64,000 bases of DNA from Acanthaster planci (lineage: Eukaryota > Echinodermata > Asteroidea > Valvatida > Acanthasteridae), in the NCBI RefSeq assembly GCF_001949145.1, contig NW_019091454.1, forward strand, positions 668,948 to 732,947, written 5' to 3'. A model generated the notes under the pieces. The model was given only the letters and a program-made list of their open reading frames with translations, was not told the origin of the DNA and did not search any database. Every line of letters begins with the position of its first letter. The stretch's first letter is position 1. A program made the position numbers and the translations under genes. This document shows, one piece after another, positions 23,243-35,999 of this stretch.

Positions 23243-23351
23243 ACAGAACCACTTTAACCGGCAAGACGATTGATGCTTACTTAGAGAAGAAAATTGAACT
23301 GCAAGATAATGCAATTCACCTATTGTTCTCAGCAAATCGATGGGAACTAGT
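23243..23351 (+). CDS. DTYMK: DTYMK coding exon 2
   Basis: Completes codon 42 (g|ac, Asp) and runs to the first two bases of codon 78 (gt|g, Val). It encodes the segment from DRTTLTGKTIDAYL to HLLFSANRWEL. The LLFSANRWE stretch is a family signature near the substrate-binding site. The acceptor is a pyrimidine-rich ttcctttcag and the donor is gtaagtt at 23352. Length and phases fit the flanking exons exactly. Confidence 0.95.
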
Positions 23352-26194
23352 GTAAGTTACATGTACTTCTGCTTCTTTGTTTAGAACATACCGGTAGTGG
23401 TAATTAGTTTGTACTGGCCAACCACACTCTAAATGTAAGCAGCAGTGTAACCCGTAGTTCACATTTCAAAATAGCAGGAAACAAATTTTGTATTAATTTG
23501 ATTCCTTTGAAAAAACTCTCAACTTCACACAAGTCAGGATTCACATGTATATACAAAAGAGATTTTGTTTTATTGGAGGGAATAAACAAGTCAATCAATA
23601 CAAAAAATATGAAGTGAATGCAGAAAACACCAATTCAGATGGCCATAAATTAAGATGTGAGATAAACATGCATAGAAAGCACAAGATTCTGTTAAATTAG
23701 AATACAATCTGAACTCAAGAAAAAAATTGGCGCCAAAGTTCTAAATGTAGGGATGAATCGCGACAAGCCGTTCCAAGGTAGGAAAACAGGAGTCCATCAT
23801 GTTGAGTAGCCAGTTGATAAAAGTGAAGAGCAAATGTTCAGCAGAAGAAATGTAACACAAAGGAATACATGTACATGTACTTGCAGATCTTGCAAGATCG
23901 ATGCCGGTGATTAATGCCACGGATGCCTTGGTGTACTGATAATGTACAATGTACCTGCAAGTCACAATAGCTCGGTGGCTGGGATGCCTGGGGACAGCTC
24001 TTCAGGTGGACTGCAGATACTCCCCTTTAGACACTCTTTCATAACATGCAGTTCAGTAACTAAAATAGAGTACATGTATAGTGGTCCATGCCACATTACT
24101 AATCTGAATGCATATATACGAAGTCAGGATAACGCAACCGACTTTCATAATCATCAAAAAAGCATTACAAAAACATCAGTCCAAACTGTAGGGCTGTCTA
24201 TCACACACCATGGATATGATGGGTGATAAGTCCTGACTTAATTTCACTTAAACATACATATACATGTACCGGTACACGCATACATACAAAAATCTGCAAA
24301 TATTTCTCAACGCAGTAAAGGGCACAACTTATTCCCAGCCTCCACTAAGTTATGTCTAAGTGATTGGAAAGTACACAATCTCAAATATCTCATTAAACAC
24401 AAGCAAAGCTTTCCGAGGAAGCATCTCTTTTTGATCTAGTCTCAGAACATTACTGACAAGTGGAAATTACGAGATACCTAACCTTCAACATCATAAATTT
24501 GCTTGGGCTTCTCAAAATATCCCAAAGTCCAGACTTCATTAAAATCAATTGGTACACTTCTTTTCACAATTTACAACATGTGTCACAGTGAAAAATGCAA
24601 TGACTAAACCCCAGACAAGACACACAATAGAATGAACACATGAATATTCCTTTAGCTCCGCGTTCAGAATGCACAAATTTAGTTTAGGTCATTAAATATC
24701 AATGTCAACTGGACAGCCCATGATTGGGAATGGCTGATTCAAAGACCTGTGTGTACCAGAGAGGCTGGCCAAACCGTGATCGGAACGGCATGTTCATTAA
24801 TGGTTGGTCATTATGCTATGATCTGAATTTGGAACTCCTGACATAAATAATTGGGTGGTTCAGTGATGATAGTAGGCCCATGCGACTCGTCAAATGTATG
24901 TGCCCTCAACTACACAGTGGATGGAGTACCTGCCAGGCCCCACAGAGCATGCAGCACAGCGCTGCGCCAGGTGTGCTCAAAATGCACTCACGATCGCCAG
25001 TTCAGAGCAGCCACACGCTGGCAATGCACCTTGCCCATGTAAAGTTTGTACACACCAAGCTTGGCTAGTCAGTTCGCACACACTACACAACTAGACAGCG
25101 TGAATGACCACTACCTTGTCTCTTTTCTCCGTAGTCTGATGGTATGGACTAGTTGAGTCTTGTTGGCCAAGTGCCAGTGGATTACAGCCAGGACTAGTCC
25201 GATATCCAGATATGATTGCACAGAGCGTGGCGCAAACATGATCCTTCTTGCTGGAAGATATTTTTATTCACAAGCGGGGCCATGTTACTGTGCTTTAAGC
25301 TTTGGGATTCTTGCATTTTCAAGATTTCTGCAGAAATTGTAAACACAGGTTTCACAGCTGCATTATGCAAAGTTTTCAATGGTCATAAGTTGCTGATATT
25401 TTAAAACTGCTCCCATGTTTCTTAAGTACATGTATCTAGGGCACAAAATGTTTACCGGTATTTACATGTACATGTATATAATATACAATAGTGAAATGCC
25501 CTGATGCAGTTTTTCTCTTTTCTTTTATAAATAGTAAGGACACTTTAACATTCTTGAACATAACTTTAACAAGACGTCTTTCAGTGTTCAACATTTTGAG
25601 CACTTGCAAGATACAGTTGTTAAAAGTCATCATTTGTCCAATTCTGTTGATAGGAAATAAGAAATATTTTTTGAAGAATTGTGTGAAATTGATGTTTGCA
25701 TTATTTGTCTTCCCGTCTTTGAAATCAACCTCTCTTAGTTTGTGTATTTTGATGGCCCTAACAGTCCCATATCCTCTGGTGTTAAGATGATTTTACATCG
25801 TCACGGTTGCAAAGCCGTACACCCAATTGCAGAAAATTCTCCCGGCAATCAAACCCTTTACAAGAAAACTGAAGTGCGCCCTCACTTGATGCAGTTCCAT
25901 GTTTTGTTTTACCTGACTGATAATTTCCCTACATTCGATCATATTTTTGCCAGGGCTGAGGCAAGAAAGCACACAGTGATTGAATTAAGCATTAGCATTT
26001 GAAATAACTATTCATGGTTTGTTGCCCATTTTTCTATTTTTCTTCAAAGTAGGCAAGGGAAACATTGTGTTTGTCTCTGAGATCCCAATCAAGGTCATCT
26101 TATTCTAAACAGATATTAAAGGGACGTTGATTTTTGGTCTTGCGTACAAATGAAACTGAACTGTCTAATAACACGTTTGTGAAGTCCTTTGTCA
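23352..26194. other. Intron 2 stretch, no gene seen
   Basis: Many palindromic tacatgta runs (near 23865, 24263, 25465). Overlapping short ORFs at 24851-25094 in three frames show no homology. Confidence 0.4.
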
Positions 26195-27040
26195 GTAGCC
26201 GAATACACGTATCTCCTGAACAACAAATGCACATATTCCATCAGGATGAAATTTTGCAGATAATTGGAAAAGCGAAATGTTAAAGTCGAAGGTTGACCTC
26301 GTTATGATCTCATGATCATCAGGTGACAATTCACGTGACATTAATACATGTACATGTATTGCATTCTTTGACATGCTATATCTTCTGAAATACATGTCTG
26401 ATCAGGTTGAAACTTTTAAGATACATGTACATATACATGTATCTAGATGTAGATGTGTGATAGATGAAAATTGACCACACAAGATGTCGTCATTAGTTGA
26501 AAAGTCACATATGACATTAAAGATGCATCCTTTGCAGCCCTATATTTTGAAAAGTAAACATTCCAGCGGGCTGAAGGTGAAATTTTGCAGATACTGTACA
26601 TGTATCTTCAAGGGATGTGTAATAGATGGAAATTGACCTCATGGGATAATGACGTCATCAAATTACAAGTCATGTGACATTAAATATACATCATTTCAAT
26701 CTCTGTATCTCTTGAAGTACATGTCTCAGCCAGTTGAAACTTTGTAGATATCTGTAACGGGGTGTGTGATAGACAAAACTGGACCTCGTGGGTTGATGAC
26801 CTCATCAGATGACAAGTCATGTGACATTGAATATGCGTCATTGAAAGCTCTATATCTCTTGAAGTACATGCCCCAGCCGGTTGAAACTTTGTAGATATCT
26901 GTTAGGGGGTGTGATAGACGAAAATTGACCTCATGGGATGATGACGTCATCAGTTGACAAGTCACATGACATTAAAAGTGCATTCTTTAAAGCCCTCTCC
27001 AAAAGTACATATCCCGGCAGATTGAAACTTGCAGATACGC
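26195..27040. repeat. Tandem array of six 145-175-bp units
   Basis: Units begin near 26202, 26377, 26541, 26704, 26850 and 26995 with tatctcttgaagtacatg-like sequence. They continue gttgaaactttgtagata and a version of gggatgatgacgtcatcag, then caagtcatgtgacatta. The palindrome tgacgtca sits at the same place in several units. Unit length shortens from 175 to 145 along the array. Confidence 0.75.
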
Positions 27041-27251
27041 AATCACGACAAACAAAAGGAACAGCTCTGTGATTGTCCACAAATACATCTCATTTTACAC
27101 TGTTTCGAGTGAGACATTGGTTTGTTAGTGAAATGTTTTTTCAAAATGTCCTCTCCTGAACATGGTTTTGCTTCTAGAATGGAAAGAAATGAAATGTACA
27201 TGATGTAACTCATTATCCGTCAACACAACACTACACACTCTAGTAACCTAA
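27041..27251. other. Short non-coding spacer
   Basis: Nothing recognised apart from gtcctctcctgaaca near 27149, a motif seen again near 29550, 29917 (inverted) and 31525. Confidence 0.3.
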
Positions 27252-29315
27252 TGGGTAGTTCCACGGTGTCGAACATACATTCTGGACACTTCAACAGTGT
27301 GTGCTATTATACTTATAATCCTGAAGCAGAATATGATTTTGATAAAAGACATCAGCTAGTTGGTACATTCATTTAATAAGCAAATTCCTCACCCAGAATT
27401 ATTATCCTTGTAGAAGCTGACTCATAACACCATGGTGTTGGACGTACTCGGAGAAAGTTAAATTTTTGAGTTTCCATTTTTGTATCGCAAACTCTGTGAA
27501 ATGCTGGGACCTGAAGTAGTTTTCCTGTGTTTAGTTTTAGCAGACCCTTGTTAATAAACTTCAGGGCAAGACACATTTTCATCTTGTTGTGACTTGCAGA
27601 TAAAGTATTTATTATATTGGTGTCAGACGTACATGCACATTTTTTGGTGTCGGACGTACACGTCCAAACTGACTTTTCAGAATAGAAGGTAATCAGTTCA
27701 AACCCAAGCTTGTCTCATTTTTCTACCTTCATGAAGGCTCTTGTAAACTTTCCAAACCAAAAGAAAATGCCAAGCCATACAAAAATCATCAAAAGCAACT
27801 AGAAAGGAATTGGATGATGGGGCATTTAATGAAACAGTATGAAGGAAAATATTGTCTAGAAGTATTTATGCAAATTTTGCTCACTTAAACAAGTCATGTA
27901 CTGTCAAACATTTAAACTGAAATAAGTTTTCTACAGTTGACAGTCCTTTAGATAAATAAATTAAATTAAAAGACAATTGCATACATGTACCGGTAAGATC
28001 TTTTGGTTTTAGAACATGAAATTAAACATTTTTGTATGCAAATGCTGCGTGTGTACTAAGCTGCAATTTTAAAGATTTCCAGTTCACACTTCACAGGTTC
28101 TAGTACACATGTAAAATCCAAAAAGAAGCTGAATGAGTAGATGTACATGTACATGTATATACCCTTCAAGTTGATTGCAAAATCAAAGGAATGGGCTAGC
28201 AATTAGGCTGAGAGATTATCCTTTTTACTGAAATTTAAGACTAATGGCATAATGCTTTTAAAACTAGTCTTACATTGTATGTTTCATGATAGATACTGTA
28301 CATGTATATGCCATGGAAAGCATATAAGTGGAACACCCCTTTTAATTCCTCAAGCAACACAAAGTGCAACCAATTGATTTTACATGTACATGTACCTTTA
28401 ACAAAGGTATAAAAACACATCTTTGTTTAGTCTTTGACAATTCTTCTTTCTTGATGTGTATTACATATACATGTATACAACACCTACATTGTAGAACTTT
28501 ACTTGTCTTCATCAAAGCTCACACTGACATGACTTACTTCTGAATACATGCAAAGCACATGTTTGTCCACACATGACACATGTGGAATGGTTTTGAGCCC
28601 TAATTATGTCCAAATAGTCAAATTTATGCAAATTAGTAAAAAACAAAAGTGAAGCCTATTTGGTACTTTAACAAAAGGTTCCATCATGCAAATGAGGTGG
28701 TAGTGGTTTTTGTACAGTGTAAAAGCATTGTATTGCCAGCAATGCATGGTTCTGACAGTGTCGGACGTACACGGTGTCGAACGTGCACATCTGATTCCAC
28801 AATTTTTGAGTATTTGAACAAATAATTGGGGGAGTTAAGCCGATGTCTAGAAAGAAGGAACTCATTGTGCTTTGTAGTAAAAATTTGGCAGTCTTTTGCT
28901 AAAGGGTGCACTGAGGGGATAAAAAACTACGTCATTTTGGTGTCGGACGTACATAAGAAAAGTAAGTGTTACGAAATAAGATTTGACATAGAATTTCAAA
29001 AGGAGAATGAAAAGTCATCTCTGTCATTGTGTACTTATTGGGGCACTCTTCAAACTGTAACAAAACTGGAACAAAAAAATTATTATCAGGCTAAAAAACA
29101 GAAAATCTTTCACAGGGGAAATATTTTCCCCAATTTCTCGGTATTTAAAACCAATTTTTCAGTATCTTATAAAAGCCAAATTCTTGAATGTTGTTAGAAA
29201 TGAGGTATGTTTCATGAAAGTGTACACCATAAGCTTTAAAATGATATATAATTTGTCACATTTGGACCAGTTTGAAATTTTGGCCCAGAGGTTGATGTTT
29301 CCGTGGAACTGCCCT
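27252..29315. mobile_element. 2-kb element with inverted ends and repeated internal motif
   Basis: GGGTAGTTCCACGG at the left and its inverted copy CCGTGGAACTGCCC at the right (one mismatch) define the ends. TAAT flanks both, possibly a 4-bp target duplication. Inside, GGTGTCGGACGTACAC or a close variant occurs seven times in the same orientation (27265, 27434, 27619, 27646, 28757, 28772, 28939). The 123-codon ORF at 28826-29197 is unrecognised. No transposase is visible, so it is probably non-autonomous. Confidence 0.6.
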
Positions 29316-30917
29316 AATATAAAAATGTTGTACTGCAGTGATCACAAGTAAATAAGATATAATTGCTCATGAATATGCCATGCAAATGTTAGTTAAAAAC
29401 GTCCTTTCCATGGCATTCCATGATTTGCAGAAAGTCTGAAAAATTGTTTTGGGGGCATTAACTGGTAGCTTGGCATAGACTTACATGTACAAGATCAAAC
29501 AGACACTGTTTGTCACGGCATTGCTGTCATGGCATTGTCGTTAAACTTCATCGTCCTTTCCTGAACATTTAGTACCCAGTTAAGCCTCTGTTGCTTAAAT
29601 TTGATGAAGTGTATGCTTACATAAATATTGTCTGTAGAGTTTGTGTTTTAAAATTAAAACCAATTAATTGGCCCAAAAATGCTGGTATTTTTTTTTGGGG
29701 GGGGGGTCATTTACTTGAGCATTATGTCCACATAACATGAATAATATATGCCATATCAAGTATCCATCTAATTCATACTTAATCAAATATTTATCAGAAA
29801 TTGGCTGATTTACAGTTTCATACATGTACAGGCAAATTCACAAAATTAATGCATCAGTTTGTCCTAATTTCAGTATGATTTACTGTTTCAGACAAATTTT
29901 TGGTTATTAGAGTGTTCAGGAAAGAACACTTTTTTAAACAAGTTTAAAACCATCTACATGTACCTACACGAGTTTTAAACATAACATTCTGTTCACAGCC
30001 ATTTCATTGGTTTTACCATAGAGCTGTGTGATTTTATCTATGAAAAATGGAACAATTCAGCTTATCATGCACGGATCATGTGCTGATCACTCTTCTGTTT
30101 TAATTTTTTACATTTTAAAGCATCCTTCCAGGATACATGTGTAGCTTTCACCATGTAGATGTATGCATGCACTGTGGACACCAAATGTACAGTACATGTA
30201 TGAGCCAAAGTGCACTGTTAAACAAGCAACCTTAACATGGCAGAGAAACTACACGTTAAATTTAACTGGGGCCTCAGGAAGAGAAAGAAATGTCTGAAGA
30301 AGGAGCTTTGCAGGACAATTGTGTATTTAAACAAACTGAAGGAAGAAAACCCAGTGATGTACAATGTACATGTACATGTATGAAGAACACAAAGCAAAGG
30401 AGAGAAAGGCGAAAAGCTATGAAAGTTTATGGCAGAAGTAAACCTGCTGAGGTTCATATTCTTTAAAATGATAAGCGCAAATAATTTGTTCCTGTACAGT
30501 TTACATGTATGTATTCATACGTATGCATTTCTTTGTAGGGGCTACCATAGACCAACATCAGTACTCGTGCCACTGTTTTAAAGTTGTGATTTTACCATCA
30601 CATGATTAGTAAATCATCCTACTGATAGCCACAATGGCCATAATTACTTCAGTCTACATGTACTTCATTATTACATCTATACATGTACACTGTAAGAGAA
30701 GGACAGTATCATTCTACACCTTGTTAAATATTGTGTCCATTCCTGAATACATGTACACAGCAGCTAGCTAGAGCATAACAAGTTACAAAATTATCTGCCT
30801 CACAAATATATAACTCCCAACTTCTTAAAACCATTATTCTCGAACACATATTTTACTCAAGTGTGTTTTTGGTATTTCAATATCTGAAGTTTGTTGATTT
30901 ATACGTGCATAGTACAG
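29316..30917. other. Intron 2 stretch, no gene seen
   Basis: AT-rich; a poly-T/poly-G run at 29690-29706; scattered tacatgta runs. The - strand ORF 30218-30457 is low-complexity and unrecognised. Confidence 0.4.
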
Positions 30918-31332
30918 TGTTCTAGCTAGGACCATTTTAGTGCCGGGTAAATTTTTGGATTATCAAGCGTAGTGAGTGGAACTCTCACAGCCCATACATG
31001 TACATGTAGCTGGGTTTTTAGGGGAATACCAGAAGGGATTTCCCCCACGTCATTCTGAAGGCATGTTTACAATAATGCTTTTGCAATCAGCTGCTGATTT
31101 GTGAGAAATATATTTCTTAGGTCTTTACTTACTTGTTTAAATTGTAAAATAGTGCAAAACTACAATTTTGTAAGCTTGAAATATGATCAAATTGGTACAT
31201 TTTTAGCAATATTTCAGTTAATTATTTGGAAAATCTGTGCTGGGCAGCACAGCCAATTTGAACCCAAGAGCTGGGCGGAAATTTACAGTACCAGTTGGTG
31301 CCGCCCGGCGGCACCTATCGTGGCTAGAACGC
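30918..31332. mobile_element. MITE, ends GTGTTCTAGC / GCTAGAACGC
   Basis: The left end gtgttctagctagg and right end cgtggctagaacgc are inverted copies; both continue into a tgccgggt/gcccggcgg region. About 415 bp and non-coding. Confidence 0.5.
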
Positions 31333-32639
31333 TGGCATAGAATATAAATATGTGGACCATATCACACATGTTTACTACTTTTATTTTGCACTTCATAGCA
31401 AAACATGTTCAAGTGTTTATACTGGTCCTGTCTGTCCATCTAATTAGCTTTATGATAAAATTTCTCAAAATATTGCTTTATAAGATCAAACTTGATGGAA
31501 GGTAGCATTACGTTAAAATTGTGTCCTTTCCTGAACAAAATGAACCGTTTTCATAGCATCAAGAGAGGCCACCATAACTCTTGAATGCAGTAACCTAGGA
31601 AAACAATTCTTTGACTGCTGTTCTCCCATATACATGTATGTACATGTAGCCCCTGGACAAAGGAGAACATACTGAGCAGGATGCATGATTGTCTGAATCA
31701 GCAGAAATGACAGGTGGTGTTTTAAGAAAAAAAGAGAGTAAAAAACTTAATTTTCCCAAAATATCAGAAAAAATGCATTGTGTTTTACGGCATAACTTGC
31801 ATTAGCGTTGAAGACATGACTATTGTGGTGGCTGTCAACCAGTTCAAAGCAACTTCAAATATGTCTGGAATGTGGAAATAGCAGTTTATGATACCTTCAG
31901 TTGACAAAGTTTATGAAATGCCAAATGCAAAGTGTCTTGAAATTAAAACAGGAAAAGGTTTAAGCCTTGAAATTAACATTTTCTGTTACCTTTATTCATA
32001 CACTTACAATAGCCAAACACGGTTTATTGATATAACAAGTTTCATTTCTGACCCCCCGTGAGACTTTTTTGCAACCTTTCCCGTGAAACTGCCCCAAATA
32101 TCCCACAAGTTTGAAATTGCCAGGACAAACACAGATTCTCCTTTCACCTCAAACTTCATCCGCAGGGGTGATCATCTGACAAAACTGTACTCAAGAGCAG
32201 GAATGTCCGTAACGCTGGCTGAGTACTTATTGGACTAGCTGCAGGTTTGCCTGATTGAGAACCCTCAATCTATGGAGGATGCACTCCATCAGGAATGTGC
32301 TGAGGAGGTTGTTCATTGCCGTGAGCACTTGATGAAGGTGCTGGTGAAATGACAAAACTATCTGCTGTTGGTGCCTCTTTTAAATCTGTGTCAGGCAGGA
32401 AAAAGTTCAGTGGCACTGGGTACGCCATTGGGGTTCTAGATGACTCTTCAGTGCTATCTGGGATTTCCCCACAGGGAGACGAAAGTTGTTTAGAGGATGG
32501 GTTTTCCCCAACATCACAAACTTCCTCACAAGAAGGTGGAGGATATTATGGGATTATAAGCATGGTTCACCCACTTGTGGCAGAGGAACAAACTCAGGGG
32601 CCTCTGCATTAAAGTGAGGACTGCAGCAGTTGTTTGGGG
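31333..32639. other. Intron 2 stretch, no clear gene
   Basis: 32150-32639 may be the decayed 3' end of the Gypsy element on the - strand (next entry), but no motif can be read there. Confidence 0.35.
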
Positions 32640-33285
32640 ATGACTACAACCAGCTCATCATCACTGGAATCTGGACTTCCAGACAAATCAGATGGACATT
32701 GTGAAACCTTTGCCTTACCTGTGGCTCTCGTTACGGGACAATTTGGTTTGGTGCCTGAATGGTGGGACTCTTTGCCATTAAGATAGTCAGTGGGTAAAAG
32801 GATATTTCTGTGCAGGGTTCGGACACACCCATCACTGCTGGTTTGACACGATAGACTGGCATGTCTGGACTAATCCGATCTACAGTTAAGTGAACTGTTG
32901 AATCCCATTGATTGGGATCTTGTGCTTTCCTTTCAGACCAAGATTTCTGACTAGAACACGATCTCCAGGTGTCCAGTCATTTCCTTGCACACGTCCATCA
33001 TGACGTACTTTGTTAGCATACATGTACATGTAAGCTGACTTAGCTGACTCTTTGGTTGCCAGCTAATATGCCCTCGCCAGTTGTTCTCTTAGGCCCTTGA
33101 CATATTGGACATGGTCACTATGGGAAAACCCATCTAGGCTCACACCAAGACGCAAATCCACCGGGAGTCTCACCTCTCTGCCAAACATAAGGAAATAAGG
33201 CGAGAAAGCTACATGTACATGTATGCTGTCATGCCTAGTGCAATTGTACTGCATGCATGAACCAATGCACCTACGTGCTTACTCC
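32640..33285 (-). pseudogene. Ty3/Gypsy integrase C-terminal relic
   Basis: On the - strand it reads NWSKHVGALVHACSTIALG, then in another frame FSPYFLMFGREVRLPVDLRLG, the conserved end of the retroviral-type integrase core. Next come ANKVRHDGRV and DWTPGDRVLVRNLGLKGKHK, the GPY/F-like module, and RTLHRNILLP at its end. At least two frameshifts and several stops are present. It differs from the Gypsy copy at 6961-8163 in base composition and sequence, so it is a separate family. Two 12-base TACATG-type insertions interrupt it (33019-33032 and 33210-33223). Confidence 0.75.
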
Positions 33286-33289
33286 AGTT

Positions 33290-34380
33290 GGCTTTCTTCT
33301 CATTGTCTATTCAGCAAAGTATGGTTGAATCGCTCTGGCTTTGCATCAGCCCACTAATGCAAAGCTTCCAGGCTCTTTTGGATTTTGCTCAATGTTACAT
33401 ACATGTACATGTAACTCTGCCCCTTGCAAATCGTCAGGCTATCAACATACATGTGTTTCTAAACGTGGATATATCTGAATTCTTATATTTATTCAAAGCA
33501 CTGTTAAGCATGCAGAGAAATATAATCAGAGCTAAAATGGCCCCCTGTGAAACCCCTTCCAAATGCATTATCCAATCAAATAAGTTTGTACATGTATTTG
33601 ACACATTGCTTCCTACCAGAGATACCTGTTACGTCAACCACCCAGCGCACAATAGGAGACCACCCAGATCAATTAGATTGGCATAAGCGATGTGAGCGAT
33701 AACATAAAATGCCTTTGAGAAATCAGTTTGTACCAATGTGTTAATGTTGCCTGATTTCTCAGCTGACAACATCAGTTCATCAGTCCTTTCTTGTTCCTAT
33801 ACTGTGTACTACATGTATCAATGTGACGCTGAATTGGATTCAACACAAATCAGGCAATACTGTTTTCAGCAGTTTTAGCCAAAACTACAAGTCAATGAGA
33901 TTGGCCTCAATTTATCAAGTGAGGGTGGTGTCTGTTACGTGTAGGTACTGGGATTACATTAGCAAGTTTGTACTGACTTGGAACAAACCCCTTGTTCAGT
34001 GATATTAATAATTTTGGTAACCGGGTTGCTGAGCTCACATACAAATTCTTTTATCACTCTCTGAGGAATGTTATCCGGCTCTCTTGCCTTGGAAATAGAC
34101 ACTGCCTTCAGTTTCTTATAAGTATCCCAGACTTGGAATTGAGGAGGTGCTTCAGGACTTGGGAACTGAGCCAGTAATTGATTTGACTTGCATGTATTGT
34201 TTACTGTACCCTTTAGAAACTGGCAAAAGTTGATTAACTGCATCAGCAACAGCATCATGGTTACCTGATTCAATTCCTGATACTGATATCGGCCTTGTGA
34301 TCTAATTTCCTCATGCCATTTCCCATTTATAGTTTCCCTCAAACTTGTCTTTGTCTCTGTCAAACCAATTAAAACAAGCC
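33290..34380 (-). pseudogene. LINE reverse transcriptase relic
   Basis: On the - strand: FPSPEAPPQFQVWDTYKKLK and SISKAREPDNIPQRVIKE, the fingers region of a LINE reverse transcriptase. Then follows a frameshifted stretch with LRPISLT, and GVSQGAILALIIFLCMLNSA, the equivalent of motif B (x-PQG-xx-xx-ILF). The YxDD box is not readable. It resembles CR1/L2-type polymerases. It ends against the Gypsy relic at 33285. Confidence 0.65.
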
Positions 34381-34502
34381 ATCAAACTCACTGATGTGCT
34401 AATAATATCAAGATAGTGTACCAAAATAAAATGAAATTTATAACTACTGTACATGTATACGAGATGTAGATGTAACGAGGCGTTATTTTTTTCCTTGCAT
34501 AG

Positions 34503-34593
34503 GCCATATATGCAAAAACAGCTGAGTCAGGGTAAAACTCTGGTGGTTGACAGATATTCTTACTCTGGTGTTGCATTCACAGCAGCGAAACAA
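34503..34593 (+). CDS. DTYMK: DTYMK coding exon 3 (DRY motif)
   Basis: A 91-base exon encoding the end of Val78 through Gln108. It contains LSQGKTLVVDRY followed by SYSGVAFTAAK. Asp94-Arg95-Tyr96 is the conserved DRY motif that contacts dTMP and the catalytic site. The acceptor is cttgcatag and the donor gtaagtg. The exon has no ATG-initiated ORF long enough to stand out, so it is easily missed. Without it exons 2 and 4 would be out of phase and the catalytic arginine would be lost. Confidence 0.95.
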
Positions 34594-35056
34594 GTAAGTG
34601 AAGTTCATTAAACCTTACATTGTTCATCTACAGTATAGGCCTTTTCACACAAACGGCTTGAAACACGCATCTGCAATGTTTGGCACTGAGTATCTCCCAA
34701 GGGTCGCCTGCGATTTCATCACAAGCTTCACCATAATGTACATCTAGCATGTTAGCAAACATCCGTTTTGCAGGGTTGACGTTTGCGTCACTGGTACTGC
34801 AATATTCTTTGAATGTATGGATTACTGGTGAACTTCCAGCCATGATATACATGTACAGGAATGCTTTCTGTACATGTAAGTTTCCACAAACATTTGTGTA
34901 AAAATTCCGCAATGAAAAAACTTTGCCTGTCGACAGCTGCCTTAGCTTTGTGCCTCCTTACAAAAAGTCTTATAGGAATCCAACAGGACTGTACTGAATC
35001 CTATAGGAGTCCAAAAGGACATGTGAAGGACTGCAGTAATTTCTATAGGATCTGTT
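34594..35056. other. Intron 3 stretch, no gene seen
   Basis: Short unrecognised ORFs and acatgtac runs (34845-34880). Confidence 0.4.
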
Positions 35057-35523
35057 AAAGGAACCAGGAAATGAATTTTTCATATGATAACTTTTAGTGT
35101 ATCTCTGTACTCTTCTTCCATGTATGAAGACTGTTTGACAATTTTTTTGAGTTACCTGAACTGAACGGAGCACTTTTTCAAACATTAATAATTGACCAAG
35201 CATTTCTGGACAAGTGAGGGCACTTTTCCTTTATTGTAAATCCAGGAAGACATGGTTCAGGTTGCATGTTTTCATGTTCAAATTGTGAACCCCAAATCTG
35301 GGAGCATTTCTGTGCAAAGAATTTTTGCTGGATTATTGCCATACACTTACACTGCAATAAATTGCCAAAGAAAATAAAATCTGTCATAGAAGCAGTTAAA
35401 AAATCTAGAATTGTTCTGTGCACAAATCAGTGCAACATTGAGATTCAGTGCCTTGGATGACATCATAGTTCTGGTAATGAATATGCAAATAGCATTAGCA
35501 TAAAAAAACAAAAAAATCAAAAT
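35057..35523. mobile_element. TIR element (AAGGAACCAGGAAAT), 3'-truncated copy
   Basis: Starts aaaggaaccaggaaatgaa and aligns to 58183-58640 along its whole length, but lacks the right terminus and runs into a fragment of the 18410-18720 MITE family. The - strand shares the peptide CQTVFIHGRRVQRYTKSY with the other copy. Confidence 0.65.
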
Positions 35524-35999
35524 CTACTGCACTCTACCTACCCAAACAGTCACTACATACGCAAATTTCCCATGCGCGCATGGGCATTCACTGAATAAGA
35601 CTTTATCATCCGAGATGCTCTATGACCTCCCACTATGCACTGCGGTCTCGCCACCATGATCGTCCTTTTCGCAACGCCGTATCGCAACTGATGTGTCATT
35701 TAGACATCTTCAAATTTTTCGAGTTTTCTGTTTATGCTACACAGTTCTGTGTTGACTTTATCATCCAATCATCGTTTCTGAATAGACCTTTACCTTGTGT
35801 GATTTCATTTGTGTTGGTAAGAGTGTTATTTTCTTGTTTCTTGGTGCCCTTTTTCTCTTTTTGTTTGTGTGTGCATTCTGCAGGTGTTTACAGAGAGTGC
35901 TACGAGGAACGGTCAACCCTACACTCCCCATAGGCCGGGCCGTTTGTGTGGTCCGTTCGTTCTATAAAGCGGCCCGTAATATCCACACAACACTTGCTG
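35524..35999. other. MITE fragment and unrecognised sequence
   Basis: 35524-35570 is the inverted match to the right end of the 18410-18720 element (cctacccaaacagtcactac). The ORFs at 35622-35933 and 35795-36004 are hydrophobic, overlapping and unrecognised. Confidence 0.4.

Larger units (their letters stand above)
23352..34502 (+). other. DTYMK intron 2 (11.2 kb)
   Basis: Donor gtaagtt, acceptor cttgcatag. It holds a tandem array (26195-27040), a 2-kb inverted-terminus element (27252-29315), a MITE (30918-31332), and abutting Gypsy and LINE relics on the - strand (32640-34380). TACATGTA runs are common. Confidence 0.85.

Noticed and set aside
26195-27040. A CRISPR-like array
   Set aside because: The units are diverged and contiguous with no unique spacers, and the DNA is eukaryotic; this is a satellite-type array.
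33288-33686. Plus-strand ORF of 132 codons
   Set aside because: Antisense to the LINE relic, whose - strand reading has RT motifs.
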